Program-made: the position numbers and the translations under genes | Shown: piece after piece, positions 8,427 through 15,980 of the stretch | How the letters are laid out: every line of letters starts with the position of its first letter | Position numbering within the stretch: the first letter of the stretch is position 1 | The notes under the pieces: model-generated | Databases searched by the model: none | Seen by the model: the letters and a program-made list of their open reading frames with translations, nothing else | What the model was told of the DNA's origin: nothing | NCBI GenBank assembly: GCA_964649415.1 | Contig: CAZYSK010000037.1 | Coordinates: 1 to 51,342, forward strand | Length of the DNA stretch: 51,342 bases | Source of the DNA: CAZYSK01 sp964649415 | GTDB taxonomy: Bacteria; Chloroflexota; Anaerolineae; B4-G1 | Reading direction: 5' to 3'

Positions 8427-9683
8427 TTAGCCTGCTCCCTCGGTGACAGAGGACACGATTGGTGGAGCGCTTCTCTCTTTGAGCAAACAGAGCCCACAGA
8501 GGCCCATTGCCGCGAGAGCTGCCCAGAGGGCGAACGGTAAGCTCGGCACAACGTTCGCCAGGCTATTGCCCACGGGGGGTGCAACCAAGCGCCCTAGCCC
8601 TGAGAAAACCAGCGGCAGGCCGATTGCCGTGCCCGCATAGGTGTCCCCTACCCCCTCGGTCTCCATGACCGTAGTCATGAAGACGGCCATGAAGCCGTCG
8701 CGCACCAGGCCGGCTATGCCTACTGCAACCCAAACCAGCATACCGTCGACGATTGACAACAGCCCCACGCCTGTAATGACCATCAAGGCAGCGGCCAGCA
8801 ACACTGGCTTTCTGGAGTTCAGTCTATCGGACCACAAGCCGATGGGGATGACGAAGACCATGCTAACCGCGTGAAAGGTGGCCAGGGCACCGTCGGCAGT
8901 GGCCCCCGGCCAGCCAAGCCCGCGCAAGTACAGGGGCAGATAACCCAGCGTGCCCTCGACACAGCCGCCGATCCCCAGGAGGGTGAATCCAAGCAGCCAC
9001 ACATTTCGGATCCGAAGCACGTGCGACATGGTCTGGCGCAGGGTCCTCGGGCTCGTCTGGCTGGCCGATACCTCAACGTCATTCGGCGCGGGCCGCGACA
9101 GATACCAGGGGATGCTGATGGCCATGGCAATGGCTCCGTATAGGAACAGGACGTTCCGCCAGCCACCCAGCCAGGGCGACAGCAGCGTGGCACTGATCAT
9201 TGAGCCCGTCATGAACCCCAGCGCCATGCCCATAGAAACGACCCCCGTCGCCAGCCCCAGTTGCCGCCGCGGGAACCAAGCGCCACAGGTCTTGGTGACG
9301 TTGATCGGGATGACCGCAGACAACAAGCCAAAAAGACAGACAGTCGCTGCCAGAGTAAAGAGGCTGGTTGAGAGCCCTCGCAGTGCGCCGGCCAGGCCAA
9401 CCAGCAGGCAGGCCACACTGAGCGTTCGTCTGGCCCCAAACCGGTCACCGATAGCTCCCCCCACCAAGCTGGAGAATATGCTGGGCAGGGCTCCGATGCC
9501 CCAGATTATGCCAATCTGCACCAGGCTTAAGCCCAGATCCTCAGCGATCTCTTCGAACAGCACCGGCAGGCACATGGTGGGCATAGCCACCGTCAGAGTG
9601 CTGGTCAGTGCTGCCAGGGCCAGGACATACCATCTGTAGTTTGTCTCGCTGTGGCGGGTTGTTTCAATCTGTTCGTTATTCAT
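8427..9683 (-). CDS. MFS transporter
   Basis: 418 aa major-facilitator carrier with about 12 hydrophobic helices. The loop 2-3 signature reads GGAIGDRFGARRTLS at about residues 75-90. A central cytoplasmic loop (ASQTSPRTLRQTMSHVLR) separates two six-helix halves. The N-terminus is short and cytoplasmic. It lies between pgmB and the GH3 gene on the same strand, which suggests uptake of a glycoside or disaccharide, but its N-terminal half also resembles CynX/NarK-type carriers, so the substrate remains open. The ribosome site before ATG 9683 is weak (GAGAG). Confidence 0.85.
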   Translation of the reverse strand: MNNEQIETTRHSETNYRWYVLALAALTSTLTVAMPTMCLPVLFEEIAEDLGLSLVQIGIIWGIGALPSIFSSLVGGAIGDRFGARRTLSVACLLVGLAGALRGLSTSLFTLAATVCLFGLLSAVIPINVTKTCGAWFPRRQLGLATGVVSMGMALGFMTGSMISATLLSPWLGGWRNVLFLYGAIAMAISIPWYLSRPAPNDVEVSASQTSPRTLRQTMSHVLRIRNVWLLGFTLLGIGGCVEGTLGYLPLYLRGLGWPGATADGALATFHAVSMVFVIPIGLWSDRLNSRKPVLLAAALMVITGVGLLSIVDGMLVWVAVGIAGLVRDGFMAVFMTTVMETEGVGDTYAGTAIGLPLVFSGLGRLVAPPVGNSLANVVPSLPFALWAALAAMGLCGLCLLKERSAPPIVSSVTEGAG

Positions 9684-9730
9684 GACTCTCTCAGGAGTTT
9701 GTCATCGGTGATGATCAGGGGACAGGCAGG

Positions 9731-9810
9731 CGTTGATCGTGCGTCCGCGGCAGACCCTAAAGGTCTTCCGAAACCTTTAGGGTCTGATGGCGACATTGAT
9801 CGTGCGTTCG
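9731..9810. repeat. Family A repeats flanking a hairpin at the pgmB 3' end
   Basis: GTTGATCGTGCGTCCGCGG (9732-9750) and GACATTGATCGTGCGTTCG (9792-9810) are near-identical direct repeats. Between them AGACCCTAAAGGT (9752-9764) and ACCTTTAGGGTCT (9773-9785) form a perfect 13-bp stem. The right repeat and half of the stem encode the last roughly 11 codons of pgmB. The stem may also act as a weak terminator, though no T-run follows. Confidence 0.7.
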
Positions 9811-10457
9811 ATGTCTTCCAGGTGGACAGACTCCAGGCTGGGGAAGACGGCATGGGCTGCGCCGACCCGCTCCTCCGGCCCCAGCCCCACGGTCCAGAAC
9901 CCGCCCGCCAGCGCTGCCTGCACGCCTGACGCGGCATCCTCGACGACGATTGCCTCGGGCGGATCCACGCCGAGCTGGCGCGCGCAATGGAGGAACAGAT
10001 CCGGTGCGGGTTTGTGCCGCTCGACGCTGTAGCCGTCGGACACGGCGTCCACGTAGTCCCCAAGGTGCAATCGGTCCAGGACGGTGCGGGCATTCTTGCT
10101 GGCCGAGCCGATGCCGATCTGGATGCCCGCCTGGCGTAGCTCTCGCAGCAGCTCCAGCACGCCGGGCAGGATGTCGGCGGGGCTCATCTGTTGGATGAAC
10201 TCCACGTAGTAGCCGTTCTTGCGCGCCATCCACTCCTGCATTTGTTCCTCGGTGGCGGCCCGGCCATCCAGTAGCAGTTCCAGTGACTGGCGGCGGGGCA
10301 CGCCGCGCAGCGGCTCGTTGCGCGCCCGGTCGAACGGGACGCCCAGTTCGTCGGCCAGCCGTTTCCAGGCGCGATAGTGGTATTCCGCGGTGTCTGTCAG
10401 TACCCCGTCGAGGTCGAAGATGATTGCCTTGATGGCTGATGTCGGATGGATGGACAT
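9777..10457 (-). CDS. pgmB: Beta-phosphoglucomutase, HAD superfamily
   Basis: 226 aa. Interconverts beta-glucose 1-phosphate and glucose 6-phosphate, usually after a disaccharide phosphorylase. HAD motif I reads FDLDGVLTD with the nucleophile and acid/base Asp pair (residues 15 and 17), motif II GSASKN, the Lys of motif III HKPAPD, and motif IV VVEDAASG. The cap carries the beta-PGM hinge (TAEYHYRAWKRLA) and LRGVPRRQSLE. Start ATG 10457 has GGAGG 4 bases upstream. The last residues (ERTINVAIRP) are encoded by a dispersed repeat, so the native C-terminus may have been replaced. No phosphorylase gene is visible nearby; GH3 and MFS genes follow on the same strand. Confidence 0.9.
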   Translation of the reverse strand: MSIHPTSAIKAIIFDLDGVLTDTAEYHYRAWKRLADELGVPFDRARNEPLRGVPRRQSLELLLDGRAATEEQMQEWMARKNGYYVEFIQQMSPADILPGVLELLRELRQAGIQIGIGSASKNARTVLDRLHLGDYVDAVSDGYSVERHKPAPDLFLHCARQLGVDPPEAIVVEDAASGVQAALAGGFWTVGLGPEERVGAAHAVFPSLESVHLEDIERTINVAIRP

Positions 10458-10527
10458 GCTACCTCCAGCAGTTCAAGGTTCCGCTGACGTTCCTCACGGG
10501 ATGGCGAGTGTGCGACCTGGCCTCGGG

Positions 10528-12408
10528 TCACGGCTGCACGTCAAGCAGTTCGACGTTCCAGAGCTCGGAGGCCTGAGTTGGGTCGGGTGCCAGGCCGATG
10601 ACGGACGCGCGGGCAAGGGTGGTCTTGGTGTGCTGAAAGAGTGGCAGGACCGGCAGACGCTCCGAGAAGATGCGTTGGGCCTCGACGTGACCGGTGGCGT
10701 AGCGCTCGTCGCCCGGTAGGGCCTCCAGGGCCGAAAGGCAGGCGTCGTCATACGCGTCGTCCAGGAAGCCGGCCACGTTGGGCCTATCCCACCGGCCCGT
10801 GTCGGGGATCTGCTCGCTCAGAAACAGGTCGCACAGTGGATCGAAGGTCGCGCGCCAGGAGAACTGCGCCAGGTCGAACCGCCGGCCGAAGAGCACGCCC
10901 TCCGGCCCTGGAGCGAATAGCGCATCCGGTAAGACCTCCACTGTGACCTGGATACCACACTCGGCCAGATAGCCCTGCACGAGCTGGGCTGTCTGGACGC
11001 GCTCAGGCTCGTCGCTCGTGTGGTATGTGGCGCGGAATGGCGTGCCTTCCGCGATGCCGGCGATGCCGTGAGCCTCGCGCACGCCGTCCCCATCCTCGTC
11101 ATACCAGCCGGCACCCGCCAGCAGTGTCTGGCCGGCCGCCGGGGCGTATCCCCACGTGGTCAGAGCGTCACCGGCGTATAGGGGATGCTCTGGGGGAAGG
11201 AAGCTGTGCAAGACCCGGCCAGAAGGCCCCATAACCTGATCCGCGACGGCCTGCCGGTCTATGCACAGGGCGATCGCCTGCCGCACCTGCACGTTCTCGA
11301 AGAAATCGGGCCGGTCGTAGCCTGGGCCGGGACTGATGCCGAAGGCCAGGGCCTCCCAGCGGGCGTCATAGGAGGAGAACGCCTCGATTTCTTCGCCATC
11401 CGGGTCGTCCGTAGGAGGGGGAGGAGACTCCGCGCTGCCTGTAGGGGCGGGGTTTCCCCGCCCTCCACCGTCCGGATCGTGCACGGCCACGTCGCAGCGG
11501 CCGGCCAGGAGTTCCTGCTCCAGGACGCTCGGGTCGGGTACGAACCGGAAGACGAGTTCGTCCACGCGGGGCAGCCCTTCCGGTTCGCGGAAGTAGATGC
11601 GATTGCGTACCAGTTCGATGTGGTCACCCGGCACCCATTCCCGTAGCACGAAAGGCCCCCAGCCCAGGGGCTGGCGCGTCGAGGTGTCCGCGCTGAGCAG
11701 TGCGGCGGCGGAGAGGTGTCCCCAAAGGTGGCGTGGCAGCGGGTGCCAGAAGTTGAGGAAGAAGGCGCGGTCCATAAATCCGGGGATGCCGCGCCAGACG
11801 ACGGTGCGATTATCTGCCGCCCGGTAGTCGGCCGTGCGCTCGACGACGTGCTTGTCGGTGGGAGTGGCCGGATCGGCGGCGAGTTCGAAGGAGAACACCG
11901 AGTCGTCGGCGGTGAGCACGATGCCGTCGGACCAGTATAGGTCCGATTGGAGTGTGAAGGTCACGATCATCTGCGGCATCAGGAGCGGGCTGCCGTCGAA
12001 GGTCTGAGCCTGTCCGGCATCGTCAGCGACCGTCACCCCGGGTGCCAGTTCGGTCACCTCCCCATTCGCCGCGAGCACCCGGTCTCCGGCCTGGACGGTG
12101 ACGGCCTCAACGGCAGCGTTGCCGTTATCCAGGCCGGGGAGGTTGGTGAGGATCACCGGCTGGTAGCCGTAGCCGCGGCTGTCGAGCGGTCCGTCGTAGA
12201 TGGCCTGCCAGACGTGATGGGAGGCCAGGCTGTCGGTGCCATACAGGTACAAGCTGTCGGGTTCGTTGGGCATGCAGATGGTGAGCGTCTTGGGCTCTGG
12301 GGTGGGGGAGGGCGTGGGTGGGGGAGCGGTAGGAGTGGGGGGCACGGTCGGCTCGGTGCACGCGGCGCACATGACGAGCGCGGCCAGGACAGTCAGCGTC
12401 CTGACCAT
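10528..12408 (-). CDS. Family-5 (oligopeptide-type) ABC transporter substrate-binding lipoprotein
   Basis: 626 aa from ATG 12408. A longer open frame continues upstream but is antisense to mutM and is not coding. The N-terminus is a lipoprotein signal peptide (MVRTLTVLAALVMCAAC), then a Pro/Thr linker, then the SBP_bac_5 fold: PDSLYLYGTDSLASHHVWQAIYDGPL, WSDGIVLTADDSVFSFE, the signature region around VRQAIALCIDRQAVADQ, and GYAPAAGQTLLAGAGW. It would bind peptides or another small solute outside the cell. No permease or ATPase genes are adjacent, so it is an orphan. A palindromic repeat at 11444-11463 is translated in frame as part of a Gly/Pro-rich insert (RGNPAPTGSAE). Confidence 0.88.
   Translation of the reverse strand: MVRTLTVLAALVMCAACTEPTVPPTPTAPPPTPSPTPEPKTLTICMPNEPDSLYLYGTDSLASHHVWQAIYDGPLDSRGYGYQPVILTNLPGLDNGNAAVEAVTVQAGDRVLAANGEVTELAPGVTVADDAGQAQTFDGSPLLMPQMIVTFTLQSDLYWSDGIVLTADDSVFSFELAADPATPTDKHVVERTADYRAADNRTVVWRGIPGFMDRAFFLNFWHPLPRHLWGHLSAAALLSADTSTRQPLGWGPFVLREWVPGDHIELVRNRIYFREPEGLPRVDELVFRFVPDPSVLEQELLAGRCDVAVHDPDGGGRGNPAPTGSAESPPPPTDDPDGEEIEAFSSYDARWEALAFGISPGPGYDRPDFFENVQVRQAIALCIDRQAVADQVMGPSGRVLHSFLPPEHPLYAGDALTTWGYAPAAGQTLLAGAGWYDEDGDGVREAHGIAGIAEGTPFRATYHTSDEPERVQTAQLVQGYLAECGIQVTVEVLPDALFAPGPEGVLFGRRFDLAQFSWRATFDPLCDLFLSEQIPDTGRWDRPNVAGFLDDAYDDACLSALEALPGDERYATGHVEAQRIFSERLPVLPLFQHTKTTLARASVIGLAPDPTQASELWNVELLDVQP
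11444..11463. repeat. GC-rich palindrome inside the solute-binding protein gene
   Basis: GGGGCGGGGTTTCCCCGCCC is a palindromic repeat placed in frame within the coding sequence. It encodes a low-complexity loop flanked by Pro and Asp/Glu-rich stretches. Related copies stand upstream of the same gene at 12426-12484. Confidence 0.8.
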
Positions 12409-12425
12409 TCGTGGCCTGTCTGTCA

Positions 12426-12484
12426 GGGCGCGGTTTCCGCGCCCTCCGCGCCGTCGCGCTCGTAGGGGCGCGGTTTCCGCGCCC
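12426..12484. repeat. Two GGGCGCGGTTTCCGCGCCC palindromes upstream of the solute-binding protein
   Basis: Copies at 12426-12444 and 12465-12484 of the palindrome GGGCGCGGTTTCCGCGCCC lie head to tail about 40 bases apart, 20-75 bases upstream of the lipoprotein start. They are the same family as the coding copy at 11444. The rest of the gap to mutM holds only the mutM promoter. Confidence 0.8.
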
Positions 12485-12679
12485 GTCGTGCTCTGGAAGT
12501 GATGTGTCTGTCTCAATCCTTGTCCCCCGTTCCCATCGGGCCGGAAAGTTGAGGGCATTCTACTTTTGGCCGTGTCCCTTGTCAAGTGGGCGCGGGAGAC
12601 AACTGTGTGCACTCCGGCGGTTTTGTCGAGGGGGTTGGGGGGTAAACAACCTGTCCTTGCGGGCGGGCGCGCCTGCGCG

Positions 12680-12708
12680 TTGACACGCGGCGCACCTGCA
12701 CCTATAAT
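12680..12708 (+). promoter_or_regulatory. Perfect consensus promoter of mutM (leaderless transcript)
   Basis: TTGACA (12680-12685), a 17-base spacer and TATAAT (12703-12708). Only 9 bases separate the -10 box from the ATG at 12718, so transcription should start within a few bases of the start codon and the mRNA would be leaderless. No ribosome site is present. Confidence 0.85.
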
Positions 12709-12717
12709 GGCGGCGCT

Positions 12718-13605
12718 ATGCCTGAGTTGCCCGAAGTCGAGATGGTTGCCCGGGGGTTGCGAGCGTCCTTGATCGGGTGCACGGTTACGCGCGTCGATGT
12801 GCGGTGGCCGCGCAGCGTCGTGCCGGCCGATCCGGCAGCGTTTGCGCGGCGACTGGCGGGCCAGACGATCACCGGCGTGGGACGCCGCGGGAAGTGGGTG
12901 CTGATTGCACTGGAGGGCGGTGACGTGTTGCTGGTGCACCTCCGCATGACCGGGCGGCTGTTGGTGGAGTCCGCCCAATGCCTGGACGAGCGTCATCTGC
13001 GCGTGTTGTTCTTCCTGGACGATGGGCGGCCGCACGGACGGACGTGGCTGCAGTTCGTTGATCAGCGCAAGTTCGGGCGGATGGTGTTGACGAACGAGCC
13101 CCAGCAGGTGGTGGGCGACCTTGGGCCGGAGCCGTTGGACGATGGCTTCACGCCGGAGCGCTTCGGGGAAATGCTGGCGCGCCGGCGTGGACGCATCAAG
13201 CCGTTGCTGCTCAACCAGCGATTCCTGGCCGGGCTGGGTAACATATATACCGACGAGTCCCTCTGGCGCTCCCGGATCCATCCGCTACGCCGGGCCGATA
13301 CGCTGTCGCCGCTTGAAGTGCAGCGCCTGCATGGGGCGATACGCTCTGTGCTCCGGGAGGCCATCGCCTCGGGAGGTACAACGCTCTCTGACGGGACGTA
13401 TCAGCAGGCGGATGGCGAGCCAGGGCAGTTTGCCGGCCGGCTGGCGGTCTACGGCCAGGCAGAGCAGCCATGCCCGCGCTGTGGCGCGACCATCGAGCGC
13501 ATCCGGGTCAGTCAGCGGGGCACGCATTTCTGCCCAGGTTGCCAGCTCCTGGCAAGAGAAAACTTTAAGGTTGGGGCTATTGACAGTGGGGGGATTCTGG
13601 CGTAG
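12718..13605 (+). CDS. mutM: Formamidopyrimidine-DNA glycosylase (Fpg)
   Basis: 295 aa bifunctional glycosylase/AP lyase of base-excision repair; it removes 8-oxoguanine and ring-opened purines. The N-terminal MPELPEVE supplies the Pro2 nucleophile and Glu3. The helix-two-turn-helix follows near the middle (LLLNQRFLAGLGNIYTDESLW), and the zinc finger closes the protein with CPRC...CPGC around residues 250-285. The beta-hairpin Lys lies in LLVHLRMTGRLLVE / QRKFGRM. Length and order are normal. It is monocistronic on the plus strand. Its last codons contain the promoter of the ncRNA that follows. Confidence 0.97.
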   Translation: MPELPEVEMVARGLRASLIGCTVTRVDVRWPRSVVPADPAAFARRLAGQTITGVGRRGKWVLIALEGGDVLLVHLRMTGRLLVESAQCLDERHLRVLFFLDDGRPHGRTWLQFVDQRKFGRMVLTNEPQQVVGDLGPEPLDDGFTPERFGEMLARRRGRIKPLLLNQRFLAGLGNIYTDESLWRSRIHPLRRADTLSPLEVQRLHGAIRSVLREAIASGGTTLSDGTYQQADGEPGQFAGRLAVYGQAEQPCPRCGATIERIRVSQRGTHFCPGCQLLARENFKVGAIDSGGILA

Positions 13606-13608
13606 AAT
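13580..13608 (+). promoter_or_regulatory. Strong promoter embedded in the mutM 3' end
   Basis: TTGACA (13580-13585), exactly 17 bases, TAGAAT (13603-13608). The -10 box overlaps the mutM stop codon. It points into a stretch with no plus-strand gene, so it most likely drives a non-coding transcript from about 13615. Confidence 0.8.
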
Positions 13609-13614
13609 AATGGT

Positions 13615-13796
13615 ACAGACTGGGTAAACTGTCCCGGGGCCTCCTGGCGTCGCCTAAAGAAAGCGTTTCTTGCCAAAGAGTTGGTGAAGAGCGGAGGTTA
13701 GACGGAGCATCCGTCCCAAAGAGGCGAATGCGCTGGGAGAAAGGCACGGGGCAATTGGGGGCGGTGGCCTTGCGATAGCGGGCCATCGCTCTTTTT
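13615..13796 (+). ncRNA. Candidate structured small RNA (about 180 nt) of unknown family
   Basis: The stretch between mutM and the convergent M1 peptidase gene begins 7 bases after a near-consensus promoter and ends in a hairpin with T5. Nested stems can be drawn in between: CCTCC/GGAGG enclosing TGGC/GCCA enclosing AAGAAA-GCG-TTTCTT; then GACGGA-GCA-TCCGTC; then CCCA/TGGG enclosing GCG-AATG-CGC. No open frame of note is present. The length is like 6S RNA, but I cannot recognise the 6S open-complex mimic, nor the SRP, tmRNA or RNase P signatures. The existence of a transcript is inferred; the identity is unknown. Confidence 0.5.
13763..13796 (+). terminator. Intrinsic terminator of the candidate ncRNA
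   Basis: GGTGGCC (13763-13769) pairs with GGCCATC (13781-13787) with one G-U pair. CGCTC and TTTTT (13792-13796) follow. On the opposite strand there is no T-run, so it serves plus-strand transcription only. Confidence 0.6.
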
Positions 13797-13861
13797 GGTT
13801 TCAGGCGCGGACACTGCGCCCCTACATCGTCGCCGGGGCAGATGGTCCCGCTGCGCTGGCG

Positions 13862-15586
13862 CTACCTCTCCTCCGTCCCCCAAATCCACTGCTCGTAGAG
13901 AGCACGGTGCTCGTCGCCGGTGACGGCCTCCACAGCCGCCAGCCAGTCCTCCGGTGTGGCGACGCCGTAGCGGTTGAGCGTGAAGTACGTCTGCAGGATG
14001 GCCCAGAAGTCCTCCTCTCCCACCTCCTGGCGCAGGGCGTGGAAGTAGAGCGGCCCTTTCTGGTACACCACTGGCCCGTAGTCCTCCCCGCTGTAGGCAG
14101 CGACCGGCAGTCCCACCGATGCATCACGACCGGACGTTATCAGGTCCTCGTGAGCTTGCTCAAAGACCCCCTCCAGCAACTCGGCTGCCAGCTCTGTTCC
14201 ATAGCGATTCTCGTAGTAGAGTAGCGTGCTATACTGGACCAGCGCCTCATCCAGCCAGGGTTCGTCTACCTGGTCGTTCCCCACCAGGCTGTACCACCAC
14301 TGATGGCCGACCTCGTGCACCACGACCCACTCCATCCGGTCGCTGAGCGTCTCGTAGTACCCGCTGTTGATGACCACCAGTCCGGGGTATTCGATCCCGC
14401 CGGCGCGGGTCGGGGTCTCCACCACGTCCAGCTCGGTGAAGGGGTAGAGACCGAAACGGGCGCTGAACAGGCGCGCTGCCTCGCTTGCGTAGTCCAGTGC
14501 CCGTGCGCCACCCTCGGTATTGCGGGGGGGCTTGGCGTAGAAAGCGCTGTTGACGGTTACGCCTTCCACTGTGTGGCTTGCTACCTGGTACTCCGGCCCG
14601 AGGACGGCGACGAAATCTCGCATAGGGCCCGTGACGCAGGTCCACGTGACGCCCGCGCCGGGGTTGGGCTCGGGTGCGGAGCACGTACCGGAGGCGAGGA
14701 GTGTCATTTCCTCGGGGGCGCTGAGGTGCACGGTGTAGAACGCCGTCTCGGAATAGACGGCGTCCCCGTGGGTAGGCGCAACTTCGACGTTCCACCCTTC
14801 GTCGTCGTAGACCGGGACCAGCGGGTAGGCATTGGCCAGGGCGAGGTATCCGTCGTAGTAGCCCAACTGCCTGTAGCCTAAGTCCCCCTCTGTGGGGACC
14901 TCGAGGGTGAAGTCGAGCACCAGGTCGAGGCTCGCGCCGGGCTCGAGCGGTGGGTCGAGGGGAATGCGCACTGCGGAGCCGCCCAGCTCATCCACGGGTA
15001 CAGTCGGCTCTCCATCCACCGAGACGTTGTGCGCCGTCATCGCACCTCCATAGCCGGGGGTGTTGGGGAAGAGGCGCAGATAGAGGTCAGCGAGCGGTAC
15101 ATCCTCGGTGTTCGTATATGCCACGCGCTCGTGGCCCGTGATGACCGTCATACTGGGATCAACGGTCAGTTCGATCTCGTAGCGCGTCGCGTCGGGGAAC
15201 AGCTCCAGGTCAGCGAGGAAATCGCCGCGCAGGGCTGGCGCGTGATCGGAGAAAGGAGAATCACTCGTCGCGGATGCCGTCGCCACATCGTCGGGCTGCG
15301 GTGTGGGGGTGGGCGCCGGCGTATCGGTCTCAGAAAGGGTAGGTGTTGGGGTGTGGACGGGCGTGAGGGTGCATGGCGGTGTAGGGGTGGGGGGCATGGC
15401 AGGGCAACAGGCGACGGTGAGTACCAGGCAGAGGAGGAGAGGGAAGATGGAGGAGGCAAGAGGCGCTGAAACCAGGTTTCTGGCGATGTACCATCGCATG
15501 GAAAACCTGGTTTCTTGGGATGCGAGACGCAGAACGCGGGATGCAGGATGCGAGGTGTGGGGCAGATCGCTGGTTAGCTTGTGCAT
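13862..15586 (-). CDS. Secreted M1-family (aminopeptidase-N-like) metallopeptidase, lipoprotein
   Basis: 574 aa from ATG 15586 (GGAG 8 bases upstream). The second possible start is M30 (MRWYIARN). The hydrophobic core SSIFPLLLCLVLTVAC ends in a lipobox Cys, and a Pro/Thr linker of about 40 residues follows. The M1 N-terminal beta domain reads YEIELTVDP..VITGHERVAYTN. The exopeptidase loop GGIEYPG (GAMEN-like) precedes the zinc site HEVGHQWW...DEALVQY (HExxH-x18-E), with the His pair near residue 420. It ends soon after a helical domain, shorter than full aminopeptidase N, which is usual for bacterial secreted members. It probably releases amino acids outside the cell. The codons from M30 to about residue 41 lie within a dispersed palindromic repeat. 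Confidence 0.88.
   Translation of the reverse strand: MHKLTSDLPHTSHPASRVLRLASQETRFSMRWYIARNLVSAPLASSIFPLLLCLVLTVACCPAMPPTPTPPCTLTPVHTPTPTLSETDTPAPTPTPQPDDVATASATSDSPFSDHAPALRGDFLADLELFPDATRYEIELTVDPSMTVITGHERVAYTNTEDVPLADLYLRLFPNTPGYGGAMTAHNVSVDGEPTVPVDELGGSAVRIPLDPPLEPGASLDLVLDFTLEVPTEGDLGYRQLGYYDGYLALANAYPLVPVYDDEGWNVEVAPTHGDAVYSETAFYTVHLSAPEEMTLLASGTCSAPEPNPGAGVTWTCVTGPMRDFVAVLGPEYQVASHTVEGVTVNSAFYAKPPRNTEGGARALDYASEAARLFSARFGLYPFTELDVVETPTRAGGIEYPGLVVINSGYYETLSDRMEWVVVHEVGHQWWYSLVGNDQVDEPWLDEALVQYSTLLYYENRYGTELAAELLEGVFEQAHEDLITSGRDASVGLPVAAYSGEDYGPVVYQKGPLYFHALRQEVGEEDFWAILQTYFTLNRYGVATPEDWLAAVEAVTGDEHRALYEQWIWGTEER
15468..15515. repeat. GAAACC(A/G)GGTTTCT inverted repeat, copy in the M1 peptidase N-terminus
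   Basis: GAAACCAGGTTTCT (15468-15481) and GAAAACCTGGTTTC (15501-15514) flank CGATGTACCATCG. The unit is related to the copy at 19094-19157. Here it is translated as the start of the peptidase signal peptide (MRWYIARNLVSA). Confidence 0.8.
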
Positions 15587-15701
15587 TATGCGGTCTCCTG
15601 TTCTGGTGGTTCGGGAGATGGGCAGGTCCGCATCACGAACTTGTCGCCATCCGCGTGGGGAAAGATAAGCGTCGTCGCTCATCACGTGCCACGCGTCACG
15701 T

Positions 15702-15941
15702 CTACCCACCACCCACGTGGGGGAAGATGCCCACCTCATCACCGTTGTTGAGCACGTAATCTCCCTTGCGTACGACGTGGTTGACGAACACGATCTTGAC
15801 GTCGTCGGCGGGCGGGCGCAGGTGCGCGATGAGTTGATCCACAGTGGCCTCTCGCGGCAGTTCCACCGGCATCGGTTCGCCGATCCCCAGGTGAGGATAG
15901 TGGCGGCGAAGTGTGGCGAACAGCTTCACGCGTACGATCAT
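15702..15941 (-). CDS. MoaD/ThiS-family ubiquitin-like sulfur-carrier protein
   Basis: 79 aa beta-grasp protein. It reads MIVRVKLFATLRR at the N-terminus, KIVFVNHVV in the middle and NNGDEVGIFPHVGGG at the end. The C-terminal Gly-Gly is the thiocarboxylate site of MoaD/ThiS proteins. The chosen start at 15941 (GAGG 8 bases upstream) matches the family's usual beginning; an alternative ATG at 15974 adds 11 residues. It follows the opine-dehydrogenase-like gene by about 40 bases on the same strand, and that gene follows the B12-domain gene, so the three probably form one transcript. It could donate sulfur to molybdopterin/tungstopterin for the AOR enzymes further on, or belong to a local pathway. 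Confidence 0.8.
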   Translation of the reverse strand: MIVRVKLFATLRRHYPHLGIGEPMPVELPREATVDQLIAHLRPPADDVKIVFVNHVVRKGDYVLNNGDEVGIFPHVGGG

Positions 15942-15980
15942 ATCGTCTGCCTCACCCTGGCCATAGTCCTGCATGCGCCG

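Noticed and set aside
9752..9785. Definite intrinsic terminator at the pgmB 3' end
   Set aside because: The stem is perfect, but it overlaps the last codons and no T-run follows on either side; listed only as part of a repeat.
12409..13281. Upstream in-frame extension of the solute-binding protein (about 290 codons)
   Set aside because: It is antisense to mutM, which has a perfect promoter and all family motifs. The lipoprotein signal peptide at 12408 marks the true start.
13615..13796. 6S, SRP, tmRNA or RNase P RNA
   Set aside because: Length fits 6S only, and I could not draw the 6S open-complex bulge; signature sequences of the other RNAs are absent. Left as unknown ncRNA.
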